Shown here: positions 1 to 6,614 of the stretch, piece after piece
Numbering within the stretch: the stretch's first letter is position 1
How the letters are laid out: every line of letters starts with the position of its first letter
Assembly: GCA_964012875.1 (NCBI GenBank)
Contig: CAXGUU010000076.1
Span: 1 to 11,912, forward strand
DNA length: 11,912 nt
Origin: CAXGUU01 sp964012875
Lineage (GTDB): Bacteria > Pseudomonadota > Gammaproteobacteria > Ga0077536
Direction: 5' to 3'
Made by a program: the position numbers and the translations under genes
The notes under the pieces: generated by a model
Seen by the model: the letters and a program-made list of their open reading frames with translations, nothing else
Database searches by the model: none
What the model was told of the DNA's origin: nothing

Positions 1-491
1 GTCGCCGCGAGGTCCGTTAACTCGTTCCAATCGTCCTCAAGTACAGTGATGTCCGCAGGCGAGGGCGACCAGATGCGTGGAACCCCAAGACGCCGCTGCT
101 TCATCGGCACTGCGGGGTTCGCCTCAACCGGGAACCACAGCACGCGCGCGAGCTTGCGCTTAACAGACGACGTTTCCCATGTTTCCGAGGGCAGAGCGTT
201 GACATTGAGGCGACAGACGTAGGTTGATTCTTTAGGCCGCTGGTGAGCATTCAGTGGCAATGTTTTCAGTTCGATCCCCAGCTCCGAAAAGTCCGGTAAC
301 GGGCGACTGGCAGCGTCCGCGCCCAGAATAAATTCAAGGCATTCACCGATGAGCCCCTTATGCCCTGCCAGTCGCTGCGGCAGTTCAACTTGATTTCGGT
401 TGGCGAGTTCTTCGAGCGACATCCCTGCCAACGCGCGGGCGCGCGTTCTCAGTTCTGTTTCGCTACGTGGCGGCGAGACTGATGGCGGCAC
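1..491 (-). CDS. mutH: DNA mismatch repair endonuclease MutH (5' portion, truncated by window edge)
   Basis: MutH nicks the unmethylated strand at hemimethylated GATC sites during methyl-directed mismatch repair, after activation by MutS and MutL. The minus strand is open for 163 codons from a GTG at 491 to the window edge. Against E. coli MutH from memory, the N-terminal SPP stretch (residues 6-8) and the core align well. All catalytic positions are present with a constant offset of -3: E53, D67, E74 and K76 (D-Xn-E-X-K nuclease motif, seen as DFSELGIELKTLP at 67-79) and K113 in WETSSVKRKL. E. coli MutH is about 229 residues, so roughly 65 C-terminal residues lie outside the window. The GTG is chosen because an in-frame stop lies only 8 codons upstream and the protein N-terminus aligns there; no good ribosome binding site is visible, so CTG at 503 is a weaker alternative. 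It begins 8 bp after the map stop, suggesting co-transcription with map. Confidence 0.93.
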   Translation of the reverse strand, partial: MPPSVSPPRSETELRTRARALAGMSLEELANRNQVELPQRLAGHKGLIGECLEFILGADAASRPLPDFSELGIELKTLPLNAHQRPKESTYVCRLNVNALPSETWETSSVKRKLARVLWFPVEANPAVPMKQRRLGVPRIWSPSPADITVLEDDWNELTDLAA

Positions 492-499
492 GGATCGCT

Positions 500-1279
500 T
501 CAGGCAGCAATGTCAAATTGTTCCTCATCGCGGGCAGTCAGCACTTCGTGTCCGGTGTCAGTAACCAGTACGGTGTGTTCCCATTGCGCCGATAGACTGT
601 GATCTTTGGTGACGACCGTCCAGTGATCGCCGAGCAGCTTCACGTGGCGCTTGCCGACGTTAATCATCGGTTCTATCGTAAACGTCATGCCCGGGCTGAG
701 GATCAGGCCGGTTCCCGGCGTCCCGTAATGAAGTACCTGTGGCTCTTCATGAAATTGTTTACCGATGCCGTGGCCACAATACTCACGGACAACCGCATAC
801 TTCCTTTCTTCTGCGTGCTGTTGAATGGCGGCACCAATGTCACCCAGCCGAGCGCCTGGTTTTACCAGTTCAATTCCAAGCAGCAGGCATTCGTAGGCGG
901 TTTCGACCACTCGACGGGCTTTAACGGTCGCTTCCCCGACAATGAACATTTTTGACGTGTCGCCGTGGTAGCCATCCTTGATGACGGTGATATCGATGTT
1001 AATAATGTCACCGTTTTTGAGCTTTTTCGCAGCGGGGATGCCGTGGCAGACGACGTGGTTGACTGAAGTACAGATCGATTTCGGAAAGCCGTGATAGTCC
1101 AACGGTGCCGGAATCGCCTGCTGAACATTCACAATATAGTCGTGACACAACTGGTCCAGTTCGAGCGTTGTAATACCCGGGCGGACGTGGGGCGCGATCA
1201 TTTCGAGGACTTGTGCCGCGAGCCTCCCGGCGGTCTTCATCTTCGCTATTTCGGCAGTGTTTTTGAGGGTGACGGGCAT
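500..1279 (-). CDS. map: Methionine aminopeptidase, type I
   Basis: Cytosolic metalloprotease that removes the initiator methionine from nascent proteins whose second residue is small. With the ATG at 1279 the protein is 259 residues (E. coli 264). All five metal ligands are present: D96 (NIDITV), D107 (GDTSKMF), H170 (REYCGHGIG), E203 (TIEPM) and E234 (QWEHTV), each one position before its E. coli counterpart. H78 in VVCHGIP matches the conserved substrate-side histidine. The reading frame could start at a TTG six codons upstream (1297), but the ATG matches the family N-terminus and is preferred. There is no insertion or N-terminal extension, so this is the short bacterial type Ia form. It is transcribed away from rpsB, the standard gammaproteobacterial arrangement, and is followed after 8 bp by mutH. 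Confidence 0.97.
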   Translation of the reverse strand: MPVTLKNTAEIAKMKTAGRLAAQVLEMIAPHVRPGITTLELDQLCHDYIVNVQQAIPAPLDYHGFPKSICTSVNHVVCHGIPAAKKLKNGDIINIDITVIKDGYHGDTSKMFIVGEATVKARRVVETAYECLLLGIELVKPGARLGDIGAAIQQHAEERKYAVVREYCGHGIGKQFHEEPQVLHYGTPGTGLILSPGMTFTIEPMINVGKRHVKLLGDHWTVVTKDHSLSAQWEHTVLVTDTGHEVLTARDEEQFDIAA

Positions 1280-1301
1280 TGAACGTCTTTCATCCAAGTC
1301 A

Positions 1302-1337
1302 TTGTTGCGACAGGACTTCTATGGTATAAAGCGCGCG
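1302..1337 (+). promoter_or_regulatory. rpsB promoter: extended -10 with GC-rich discriminator
   Basis: A -10 hexamer TATAAA (1325-1330, 5/6 to consensus) is preceded by TGG (1322-1324), giving the extended -10 form TGnTATAAA. A -35-like TTGTTG (1302-1307) lies 17 bp upstream. The -10 is followed immediately by GCGCGCGC, a GC-rich discriminator typical of rRNA and ribosomal-protein promoters under negative stringent (ppGpp/DksA) control. Transcription would begin near 1336-1338, leaving a leader of about 260 nt before rpsB. I recall an extended -10 plus GC-rich discriminator being reported for gammaproteobacterial rpsB promoters. The start site and stringent control are inferred. Confidence 0.75.
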
Positions 1338-1419
1338 CTCTCGACGCAATCGGAAGCATGATTAGGGGGCAGTGGCCCATTTGCGTTACGCACTTTGGTC
1401 CGCACTCTGGCGGGCGGCA

Positions 1420-1597
1420 CATAAGGCCGGTCTCCCGGGTTGCGACCTTAGGCGTCTGCGCGATGGGCGCCCCTACACTAAATCCTCACGCCCTGGTTAG
1501 TTCGAAAGTCCGGGTGTCGCGCGGTGTGGTCAGAACAGATTACACGGCGGGATCGATTTTCGGCATGGGTGGCAGCGAAACCCGAACGGAGAAAATA
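1420..1597 (+). ncRNA. rpsB 5' leader, candidate S2 autoregulatory RNA (t44-like position)
   Basis: The roughly 260-nt untranslated leader of rpsB holds several inverted repeats. TAAGG (1422-1426) pairs with CCTTA (1446-1450). ACGCCC-T-GG (1488-1496) pairs with CC-GGGTGT (1510-1517), with one bulged T and one GU pair. ACTAA (1477-1481) is complementary to TTAGT (1497-1501) inside the loop of that hairpin, so a pseudoknot is possible. GTGTGG (1524-1529) can pair with TTACAC (1540-1545). Next to the ribosome binding site, ATTTTC (1556-1561) pairs with GAAAAT (1591-1596) and GGGT (1567-1570) with ACCC (1580-1583), enclosing most of the Shine-Dalgarno GGAG (1588-1591). In E. coli the same interval carries the t44/rpsB leader, through which S2 represses rpsB-tsf. 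Homology here rests on position and foldability, not on an alignment. An open frame continues upstream of rpsB through this leader, but it looks non-coding. Confidence 0.6.
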
Positions 1598-2500
1598 ATG
1601 AGCGATATCAGCATGCGCCAGATGTTAGAAGCTGGCGTGCACTTCGGCCATCAGACCCGCTACTGGCACCCGAAAATGGCACCGTACATTTTCGGCGAAC
1701 GCAACAAGATTCACATCATTAATCTGGAGCAAACGGTTCCTCTGTTGGAGGAAGCGACGAATTTTATTGGTCGGATGGCCGCCAAACGAGGCAAGATCCT
1801 GTTTGTAGGCACCAAACGATCGGCGCAAGCTGCGGTCGCACGCGAAGCAGAGCGCTGCGGCATGCCCTACGTCAGTCGCCGCTGGCTTGGTGGCATGCTG
1901 ACAAATTTCAAAACCGTCAAACAATCGATACGTCGCCTGAAAGACCTTGAGGAAATGATTGACGGCGGCGGCCTCGAACGCATGTCCAAGAAAGAAGGGC
2001 TGAATACGCGCCGGGAACTGGACAAACTTAATCGTGGACTGGGCGGTATTAAGGACATGGAGACATTGCCCGACGCACTGTTTGTCGTCGATGTTGGCCA
2101 TGAAAGAATTGCAATCGCGGAAGCGGTGAAGCTTGGGATCCCGATCGTCGCTGTCGTGGATACAAATCATTCCCCCGACGGTGTGGACTACATCATCCCG
2201 GGCAACGACGACGCGATTCGCTCGATCGATCTCTACGTGAAGGCGATGGCAGACGCCATTCTGGATGGCCACATGGCCGCAAGCGACGTTGCCGCCGGCG
2301 CCGGCGACGAATTTGTTGAACTCAACGAACAGACCGCGACACCAGCTGCTGTTGCTGAACCCGAAGCAGCTGTCGCAGGCGAGGAACCGGCGGATCCCGC
2401 TGCCGAAAAGACGGAGCCAGGGGTATCCACGGAGGAGGAGAGGCCTGCTGCTGCGGCGGTAGACGAACCCGCAACTGAGCAGGCGTCACCGCAACCCTAA
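1598..2500 (+). CDS. rpsB: 30S ribosomal protein S2 with long C-terminal tail
   Basis: Small-subunit ribosomal protein needed for bS1 binding and initiation. The start at ATG 1598 is set by Shine-Dalgarno GGAG (1588-1591, 6-nt spacing) and by the match of MSDISMRQMLEAGVHFGHQ to the family N-terminus; the frame is open 80 codons upstream but that part does not look like protein. Family hallmarks include GVHFGHQTRYWHPKM (13-27), GKILFVGTKR (65-74), RRWLGGMLTN (94-103), GGIKDMETLPDALFV (149-163) and IPGNDDAIR (200-208). The protein is 300 residues against 241 in E. coli. The excess is a tail from about residue 242 to 300, rich in Ala, Glu and Pro, with few hydrophobics and probably disordered. 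First gene of the rightward cluster; tsf follows after 37 bp. Confidence 0.97.
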   Translation: MSDISMRQMLEAGVHFGHQTRYWHPKMAPYIFGERNKIHIINLEQTVPLLEEATNFIGRMAAKRGKILFVGTKRSAQAAVAREAERCGMPYVSRRWLGGMLTNFKTVKQSIRRLKDLEEMIDGGGLERMSKKEGLNTRRELDKLNRGLGGIKDMETLPDALFVVDVGHERIAIAEAVKLGIPIVAVVDTNHSPDGVDYIIPGNDDAIRSIDLYVKAMADAILDGHMAASDVAAGAGDEFVELNEQTATPAAVAEPEAAVAGEEPADPAAEKTEPGVSTEEERPAAAAVDEPATEQASPQP

Positions 2501-2537
2501 TCGTGATCGTCGATTTGAATTTTTAAGGAAACGAAAC

Positions 2538-3416
2538 ATGGCAATCACCGCCAGTATGGTCAAGGAGCTGCGCGAACGTTCAGGCGCCGGCATGATGGAA
2601 TGCAAGAAAGCCTTGGTAGAGACCGATGGCGACATCGAGGCAGCAATCGAGCATCTGCGCAAAACAGGCGTGGCCAAGGCCGCTAAAAAAGCCGGGCGAA
2701 TTGCGGCCGAAGGGGCTATCGCCTACGCGGCTGACGACAATGCCGCTGTGATGATTGAAATCAACAGCGAAACTGATTTCGTGGCCAACGACGAGAACTT
2801 CGGCAGCTTCAGCGATGCCGTCGCAACGACTGCACTGGCCGCCGGCCTCAGCGATGTCGAAGCACTGGCCGCGACAGCTACGTCCGGCGGTCAGTCTGTG
2901 GAAGAGCTGCGGACTGCGTTGATTGCGAAAATTGGCGAGAACATTGATATCCGCCGTATTGTGCGCGTCGATTCTGCTGGCGGGCTGATTGCAACCTATT
3001 TGCATGGAAAGCGCATCGGCGTGGTTGTCCGCATGCGAGGCGGAAGTTCCGACCTCGCTCGCGACATCGCCATGCACATTGCCGCGAGCAACCCGGTTTG
3101 CGTTGCAGAAAGTGACGTGCCGTCGGCGGTGCTCGAAAAAGAACGGGAAATTCAGAGTGCTCAGGCAGCAGAGAGCGGCAAGCCGCCGGAAATTGTCGAA
3201 AAAATGGTTTCCGGCCGATTGAAGAAATTCGTTGCCGAGATCACCCTGCATGGACAACCCTTCGTGAAAGACCCCGACAAGACTGTACAAAAGCTGCTGG
3301 AGGAAAACGATGCAACGGTCGACCGTTTTGTACGCTTTGAGGTTGGCGAAGGGATTGAAAAGAAGACGGAAAATTTTGCCGAGGAAGTTATGGCCCAGGC
3401 GCGCGAGGCCAGCTGA
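2538..3416 (+). CDS. tsf: Translation elongation factor Ts
   Basis: Guanine-nucleotide exchange factor for EF-Tu: it displaces GDP so that EF-Tu can reload with GTP during elongation. 292 residues (E. coli 283). The N-terminal UBA-like helical module spans about residues 1-55 (MVKELRERSGAGMMECKKAL at 7-26 is highly characteristic). The nucleotide-exchange motif SETDFVAND lies at 77-85, with the TDFV segment that inserts at the EF-Tu Mg site. A second core repeat and the C-terminal helical module follow (VRFEVGEGIEKK near the end). Ribosome binding site AAGGAA at 2525-2530, 7 nt before the ATG. It forms the rpsB-tsf pair; no clear terminator is visible in the 71-bp gap before pyrH, so readthrough into pyrH is plausible. 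Confidence 0.97.
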   Translation: MAITASMVKELRERSGAGMMECKKALVETDGDIEAAIEHLRKTGVAKAAKKAGRIAAEGAIAYAADDNAAVMIEINSETDFVANDENFGSFSDAVATTALAAGLSDVEALAATATSGGQSVEELRTALIAKIGENIDIRRIVRVDSAGGLIATYLHGKRIGVVVRMRGGSSDLARDIAMHIAASNPVCVAESDVPSAVLEKEREIQSAQAAESGKPPEIVEKMVSGRLKKFVAEITLHGQPFVKDPDKTVQKLLEENDATVDRFVRFEVGEGIEKKTENFAEEVMAQAREAS

Positions 3417-3487
3417 TTGTTAACCAGGAAGTGATGTTCTGCCGGCTGTCCTAATGCGCCGCGACTGCCAGAGGTGTTTGTAAACTG

Positions 3488-4228
3488 ATGAATCGAAGCT
3501 CGGTGGGCGAGTCATTCAAGAGAGTGCTGATCAAACTTAGCGGTGAAGCACTCATGGGTGATGACGACTACGGCATCAATGCAGAGGTAGTCGACCGCAT
3601 AGGCAGCGAAATTCGGGATCTGCATGATGCTGAAACAGAAATCGCCATCGTTGTCGGGGGCGGTAATATTTTTCGGGGCGCCGGCTTGGCTGCCGCCGGA
3701 ATTGATCGGGTTACCGCAGATCAGATGGGCATGCTGGCGACCGTCATAAACGCGCTGGCTATACAGGACGCGCTTGAGCGCAAAGGCCTACATGTACGCG
3801 TCATGTCGGCGATAAAGATAAACGAAGTTTGCGAAGATTTTATTCGTCGACGAGCGGTACGACATCTTGAAAAACGACGGGTCGTAGTCCTGGCAGCCGG
3901 CACCGGGAATCCTTTTTTTACGACTGATTCGGCCGCCAGTCTCAGGGCAATCGAAATCGAGGCTGATCTTTTGATTAAGGCGACCAAGGTGGACGGCGTC
4001 TACTCTGCAGATCCTGCCATCCATGCGGACGCCGTCCGTTTTGATCAATTGGATTTCGACGAAGTCCTGGACCGCAAGCTTGGGGTCATGGATGCGACCG
4101 CAATCGTTTTGTGTCGCGAAAACGGTATGCCCCTGCGTGTGGTCGATATGACTCAACCGGGCGCTTTTGTGGCGGCGGCGATGGGAGAGTCAGTTGGCAC
4201 GCTGGTAACCAGCGAGGAGTTGCAATGA
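3488..4228 (+). CDS. pyrH: Uridylate kinase (UMP kinase)
   Basis: Hexameric bacterial UMP kinase of the amino-acid kinase fold: UMP + ATP to UDP + ADP in pyrimidine nucleotide synthesis, unrelated to eukaryotic UMP/CMP kinases. 246 residues (E. coli 241). Visible motifs: phosphate-binding KLSGEAL (16-22); VVGGGNIFRGAGLA (55-68), the UMP/phosphate loop; ADQMGMLATVINALA (77-91); AGTGNPFFTTDSAA (137-150), the nucleotide-binding segment; and KATKVDGVYSADP (164-176). The ATG at 3488 has only a distant AGAGG about 14 nt upstream; a nearby GTG is closed by a stop, and the N-terminus matches family length, so the ATG stands. Its TGA overlaps the frr start by 4 bp. Confidence 0.97.
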   Translation: MNRSSVGESFKRVLIKLSGEALMGDDDYGINAEVVDRIGSEIRDLHDAETEIAIVVGGGNIFRGAGLAAAGIDRVTADQMGMLATVINALAIQDALERKGLHVRVMSAIKINEVCEDFIRRRAVRHLEKRRVVVLAAGTGNPFFTTDSAASLRAIEIEADLLIKATKVDGVYSADPAIHADAVRFDQLDFDEVLDRKLGVMDATAIVLCRENGMPLRVVDMTQPGAFVAAAMGESVGTLVTSEELQ

Positions 4229-4782
4229 TTGATGACGTTCTAGCAGGCGCGCGTACCCGCATGACCAAAAGCGTGGAATCGTTTCGTAACGATCTCACCC
4301 GCATGCGCACCGGACGCGCAAATCCGAGCTTGCTCGACCAGGTAATGGTCGACTACTACGGCAATCCGACGCCGTTACCCCAGACGGCAAACGTAAGCGT
4401 GGAGGATGCCAGGACCCTGACAGTTACTGCGTGGGATCAAGGCACGGTCGCGGCCATAGAAAAAGCAATTCTGGAATCCAACCTGGGTCTAAACCCGAAC
4501 ACCGCAGGCACTGTTATTCGGCTGCCGTTACCGCCCCTTACGGAAGAGCGTCGCCGCGAGCTGATCAAGGTGCTGAAAGCTGAAGCAGAGCAGGCCAAGG
4601 TCGCTGTGCGAAATATTCGCCGCGACGCGATAAGTCAGTTCAAGGAACTGACCAAGGCCAAGGAAATTTCGCAAGACGAGGAACGCAAGGGCGAGGATGC
4701 GGCGCAAAAGATCACCGACGAGCACGTCAAATCCATCGACGACATTTTCGCCGCGAAAGAGCAGGATATGCTGGAGGTTTGA
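4225..4782 (+). CDS. frr: Ribosome recycling factor
   Basis: RRF splits the post-termination ribosome together with EF-G and GTP, freeing subunits, mRNA and deacylated tRNA. 185 residues, identical in length to the E. coli protein and aligning end to end: MIDDVLAGARTRM at the start, RTGRANPSLLD (residues 29-39), VDYYGNPTPL, LGLNPNTAGTVIRLPLPPLTEERR in the middle, VRNIRRDAI in the long three-helix bundle, and acidic helices to the end. The ATG at 4225 sits inside ATGA shared with the pyrH stop. A Shine-Dalgarno GAGGAG (4214-4219) within the pyrH coding sequence is spaced 5 nt from the ATG, indicating coupled translation. The frame is open 38 codons further upstream, but that is only pyrH in another frame. 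Confidence 0.97.
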   Translation: MIDDVLAGARTRMTKSVESFRNDLTRMRTGRANPSLLDQVMVDYYGNPTPLPQTANVSVEDARTLTVTAWDQGTVAAIEKAILESNLGLNPNTAGTVIRLPLPPLTEERRRELIKVLKAEAEQAKVAVRNIRRDAISQFKELTKAKEISQDEERKGEDAAQKITDEHVKSIDDIFAAKEQDMLEV

Positions 4783-4814
4783 CCCTCCCTGGTGGACCGG
4801 ACCCCAGCTTGACC

Positions 4815-5582
4815 ATGACATCGACTACTGCCCGGTTACCACGACACGTAGCCATCATCATGGATGGCAATGGCCGCTGGGCACAAAAGCGCAGTATGCC
4901 CAGGATTGCGGGACACCGTGCCGGGGTTGAAAACGTCAGGACAATAGTTCAGCGTTGTGCGGAGCTTGGGATCGGGACCCTGAGCCTGTTTGCCTTCAGT
5001 AGCGAGAACTGGCGACGCCCAGAGATGGAGGTTAGTTTGCTGCTCGAGTTGTTTGTTGTCGCCATTGAGCAGGAAATCGATAAACTGCGCGAGGCTGGCG
5101 TGCGCTTGCGGGTCATCGGGGACAGGTCCCCGTTCTCCGATAGATTGCGAAAATGTATCGAAGATGCGGAGCGGCGAACGGCTGAGAATACGACACTCAA
5201 CCTCGTGATTGCCGCTAACTATGGTGGGCACTGGGACATCGTTAATGCCAGCAGAGAACTGGCGTCGCGGGTGGCAAGCGGTGAAATTACGCCGGAGCAA
5301 ATAAACGAGCGGATGTTTGCTGAGCACGTCTCCCTGCACGACCTGCCCGAACCGGACCTGTTCATCCGTTCAGGTGGTGAGCAACGAGTCAGTAATTTTT
5401 TGCTATGGCAGCTGGCTTACAGCGAGATGTTTTTCACCGAATGTTTGTGGCCGGATTTCGATGCCGAACACCTCGAGCTCGCGCTGGCAGACTTCCAGTC
5501 ACGACAACGCCGCTTTGGTATGACCGGCGATCAACTCGATGAGCCCCAGGGGCGGACTGTCGGGCTTTTGCGTGAAGAATAG
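4815..5582 (+). CDS. uppS: Undecaprenyl diphosphate synthase (di-trans,poly-cis)
   Basis: cis-Prenyltransferase adding eight isopentenyl units to farnesyl diphosphate, giving the C55 carrier lipid for peptidoglycan and other cell-wall polymers; a peripheral cytoplasmic enzyme. 255 residues from ATG 4815 (E. coli 253). Catalytic and substrate residues sit at a constant offset of 9 from E. coli: D17 in IIMDGNGRWA, R185 and R191 in RSGGEQR, E204 in AYSEMFF; also SSENWRRP (62-69). A TTG at 4779 opens the frame 12 codons earlier, but it lies 1 nt from the only strong GGAGG and the extra residues do not match the family, so the ATG is chosen despite a weak binding site; a TTG two codons upstream (4809) is possible. 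The gap to frr is 32 bp. Substrate supply depends on Dxr, encoded two genes downstream. Confidence 0.96.
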   Translation: MTSTTARLPRHVAIIMDGNGRWAQKRSMPRIAGHRAGVENVRTIVQRCAELGIGTLSLFAFSSENWRRPEMEVSLLLELFVVAIEQEIDKLREAGVRLRVIGDRSPFSDRLRKCIEDAERRTAENTTLNLVIAANYGGHWDIVNASRELASRVASGEITPEQINERMFAEHVSLHDLPEPDLFIRSGGEQRVSNFLLWQLAYSEMFFTECLWPDFDAEHLELALADFQSRQRRFGMTGDQLDEPQGRTVGLLREE

Positions 5583-5807
5583 GCGTCGATTGAGCCGAAA
5601 CAGCGTAAGCTGGTGCTGGGTTAGCTTAGAGCCTCTCGCGTGATGCAAGTTCACAAGTACAGTGAATCGAATTCGCTCCCGCCGGCGTAGATCGAACCTG
5701 GTGCGGACAGCGACGAATATTACAAGTGCTGTTAATCGTTCCAGGCCGCGACTCGTTTCGTGGTCGGGCCAGACTTCCTGGTGCGGAACGCAGCAGCAGG
5801 TCCGCCG
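5583..5807 (+). other. uppS-cdsA spacer with small inverted repeats
   Basis: 225 bp without a recognisable gene, long for a junction inside this otherwise compact cluster. Two perfect inverted repeats are visible: TAAGCT (5606-5611) with AGCTTA (5623-5628), and TTCAC (5650-5654) with GTGAA (5662-5666). The palindrome CGAATTCG lies just beyond (5668-5675). Neither hairpin is followed by a T-run, so neither is a convincing intrinsic terminator, and I see no convincing sigma70 promoter. An internal promoter for cdsA or an operator is possible but unsupported. Confidence 0.4.
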
Positions 5808-6611
5808 ATGATTCTCGCGAGACTGTTTACCGGTCTTTTGCTGAGTGGTGGGGCTGTGGCCGCTGTACTGTATTTTCCGCCGATGGCCATGAGCCTGCTG
5901 CTTCTGGGGATAGTCGGCGCGGCGGGATTCGAGTGGGCGAGATTCGCTTCAGTCGAAGCACCGGGACAACGGCTCGCTATCGCCGTTCTCGCTGTGATTG
6001 CAGCTGTCGTCGCTTTTTTGTTCGGGACAGACAATCGCACCGCGCTGCCGTTGTTTGTTGTTGGCGCCACCGGCTGGGTGTTCGCCGGCTGCTGGGTCTG
6101 CGCATTTCAGGCTATCGGCAAGCCAGTCCTGCAAAAGCCGGCAATCATTATTTCGTTAGGAGTGCTTGTTCTCTGCACATCTTTTTCTGCGCTCAACTTT
6201 CTACAGGTCCACAATCGCGCATTGATGTTTCTGATTTTCGGCATTGTTTGGTCGGCCGATATTTTCGCTTACTTTGGCGGCCGCCGATTCGGTAAACACA
6301 AACTGGCCAACAGGATCAGTCCTGGAAAGACGTGGGAAGGATTCTACTTTGGTTTGGGGGGCACCCTGGCTGTTTCGCTGCCCCTGGCCCTGTTCGTTAC
6401 CGGGCAACCCATATTATGGTGCTTACCCGTGATCGCGCTGACATTCGGTGCTGCTGTAATCGGAGACTTGGTCGAGAGTATTTTGAAAAGAACTGCGGGC
6501 TTGAAGGACAGCGGCAGTATCCTGCCAGGTCACGGCGGAGTGCTTGACCGTATTGATAGCCTGTTGGCCGCGGCACCGGTCCTGGCGAGCGCAATTTGGA
6601 TGTTTGAATAA
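5808..6611 (+). CDS. cdsA: Phosphatidate cytidylyltransferase (CDP-diglyceride synthase)
   Basis: Integral inner-membrane enzyme: phosphatidic acid + CTP to CDP-diacylglycerol + diphosphate, the branch point for all bacterial phospholipids. 267 residues from ATG 5808. Several hydrophobic segments run through the first 210 residues (for example about 8-38, 56-73, 81-101, 111-130, 138-157, 182-197). The family signature lies at 224-250: S224, K227-R228, K233-D234, then PGHGG (240-244) and DRID (247-250), with Mg-binding acidic residues. FGKHKLANRISPGKTWEG (161-178) is also diagnostic. A GTG 16 codons upstream (5760) keeps the frame open, but the ATG matches the family N-terminus (M-x-x-x-RL) and lies after CAGG at 5798-5801. 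dxr starts 3 bp after the stop. Confidence 0.95.
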   Translation: MILARLFTGLLLSGGAVAAVLYFPPMAMSLLLLGIVGAAGFEWARFASVEAPGQRLAIAVLAVIAAVVAFLFGTDNRTALPLFVVGATGWVFAGCWVCAFQAIGKPVLQKPAIIISLGVLVLCTSFSALNFLQVHNRALMFLIFGIVWSADIFAYFGGRRFGKHKLANRISPGKTWEGFYFGLGGTLAVSLPLALFVTGQPILWCLPVIALTFGAAVIGDLVESILKRTAGLKDSGSILPGHGGVLDRIDSLLAAAPVLASAIWMFE

Positions 6612-6614
6612 CCT

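Noticed and set aside
1280..1297. Six-codon N-terminal extension of map from a TTG at 1297
   Set aside because: ATG 1279 matches the family N-terminus; the TTG has no better ribosome binding site.
1358..1597. 80-codon in-frame extension of rpsB upstream of 1598
   Set aside because: It crosses the structured leader, has no family similarity, and the strong ribosome binding site plus conserved N-terminus place the start at 1598.
1625..2272. Long minus-strand open frame opposite rpsB (215 codons), and a similar 236-codon frame opposite tsf (2580-3290)
   Set aside because: Both lie antisense to highly conserved genes, show no recognisable family and have no promoter or ribosome binding site; they are a by-product of codon usage on the coding strand.
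4779..4814. UppS start at TTG 4779
   Set aside because: GGAGG lies only 1 nt before it, and the added residues (TLPGGPDPSLT) do not match the family N-terminus; ATG 4815 gives the expected length.
5726..6295. 189-codon plus-strand open frame overlapping the start of cdsA
   Set aside because: Arginine/serine-rich composition without motifs, out of frame with cdsA, whose product is clearly recognised; a shadow frame.
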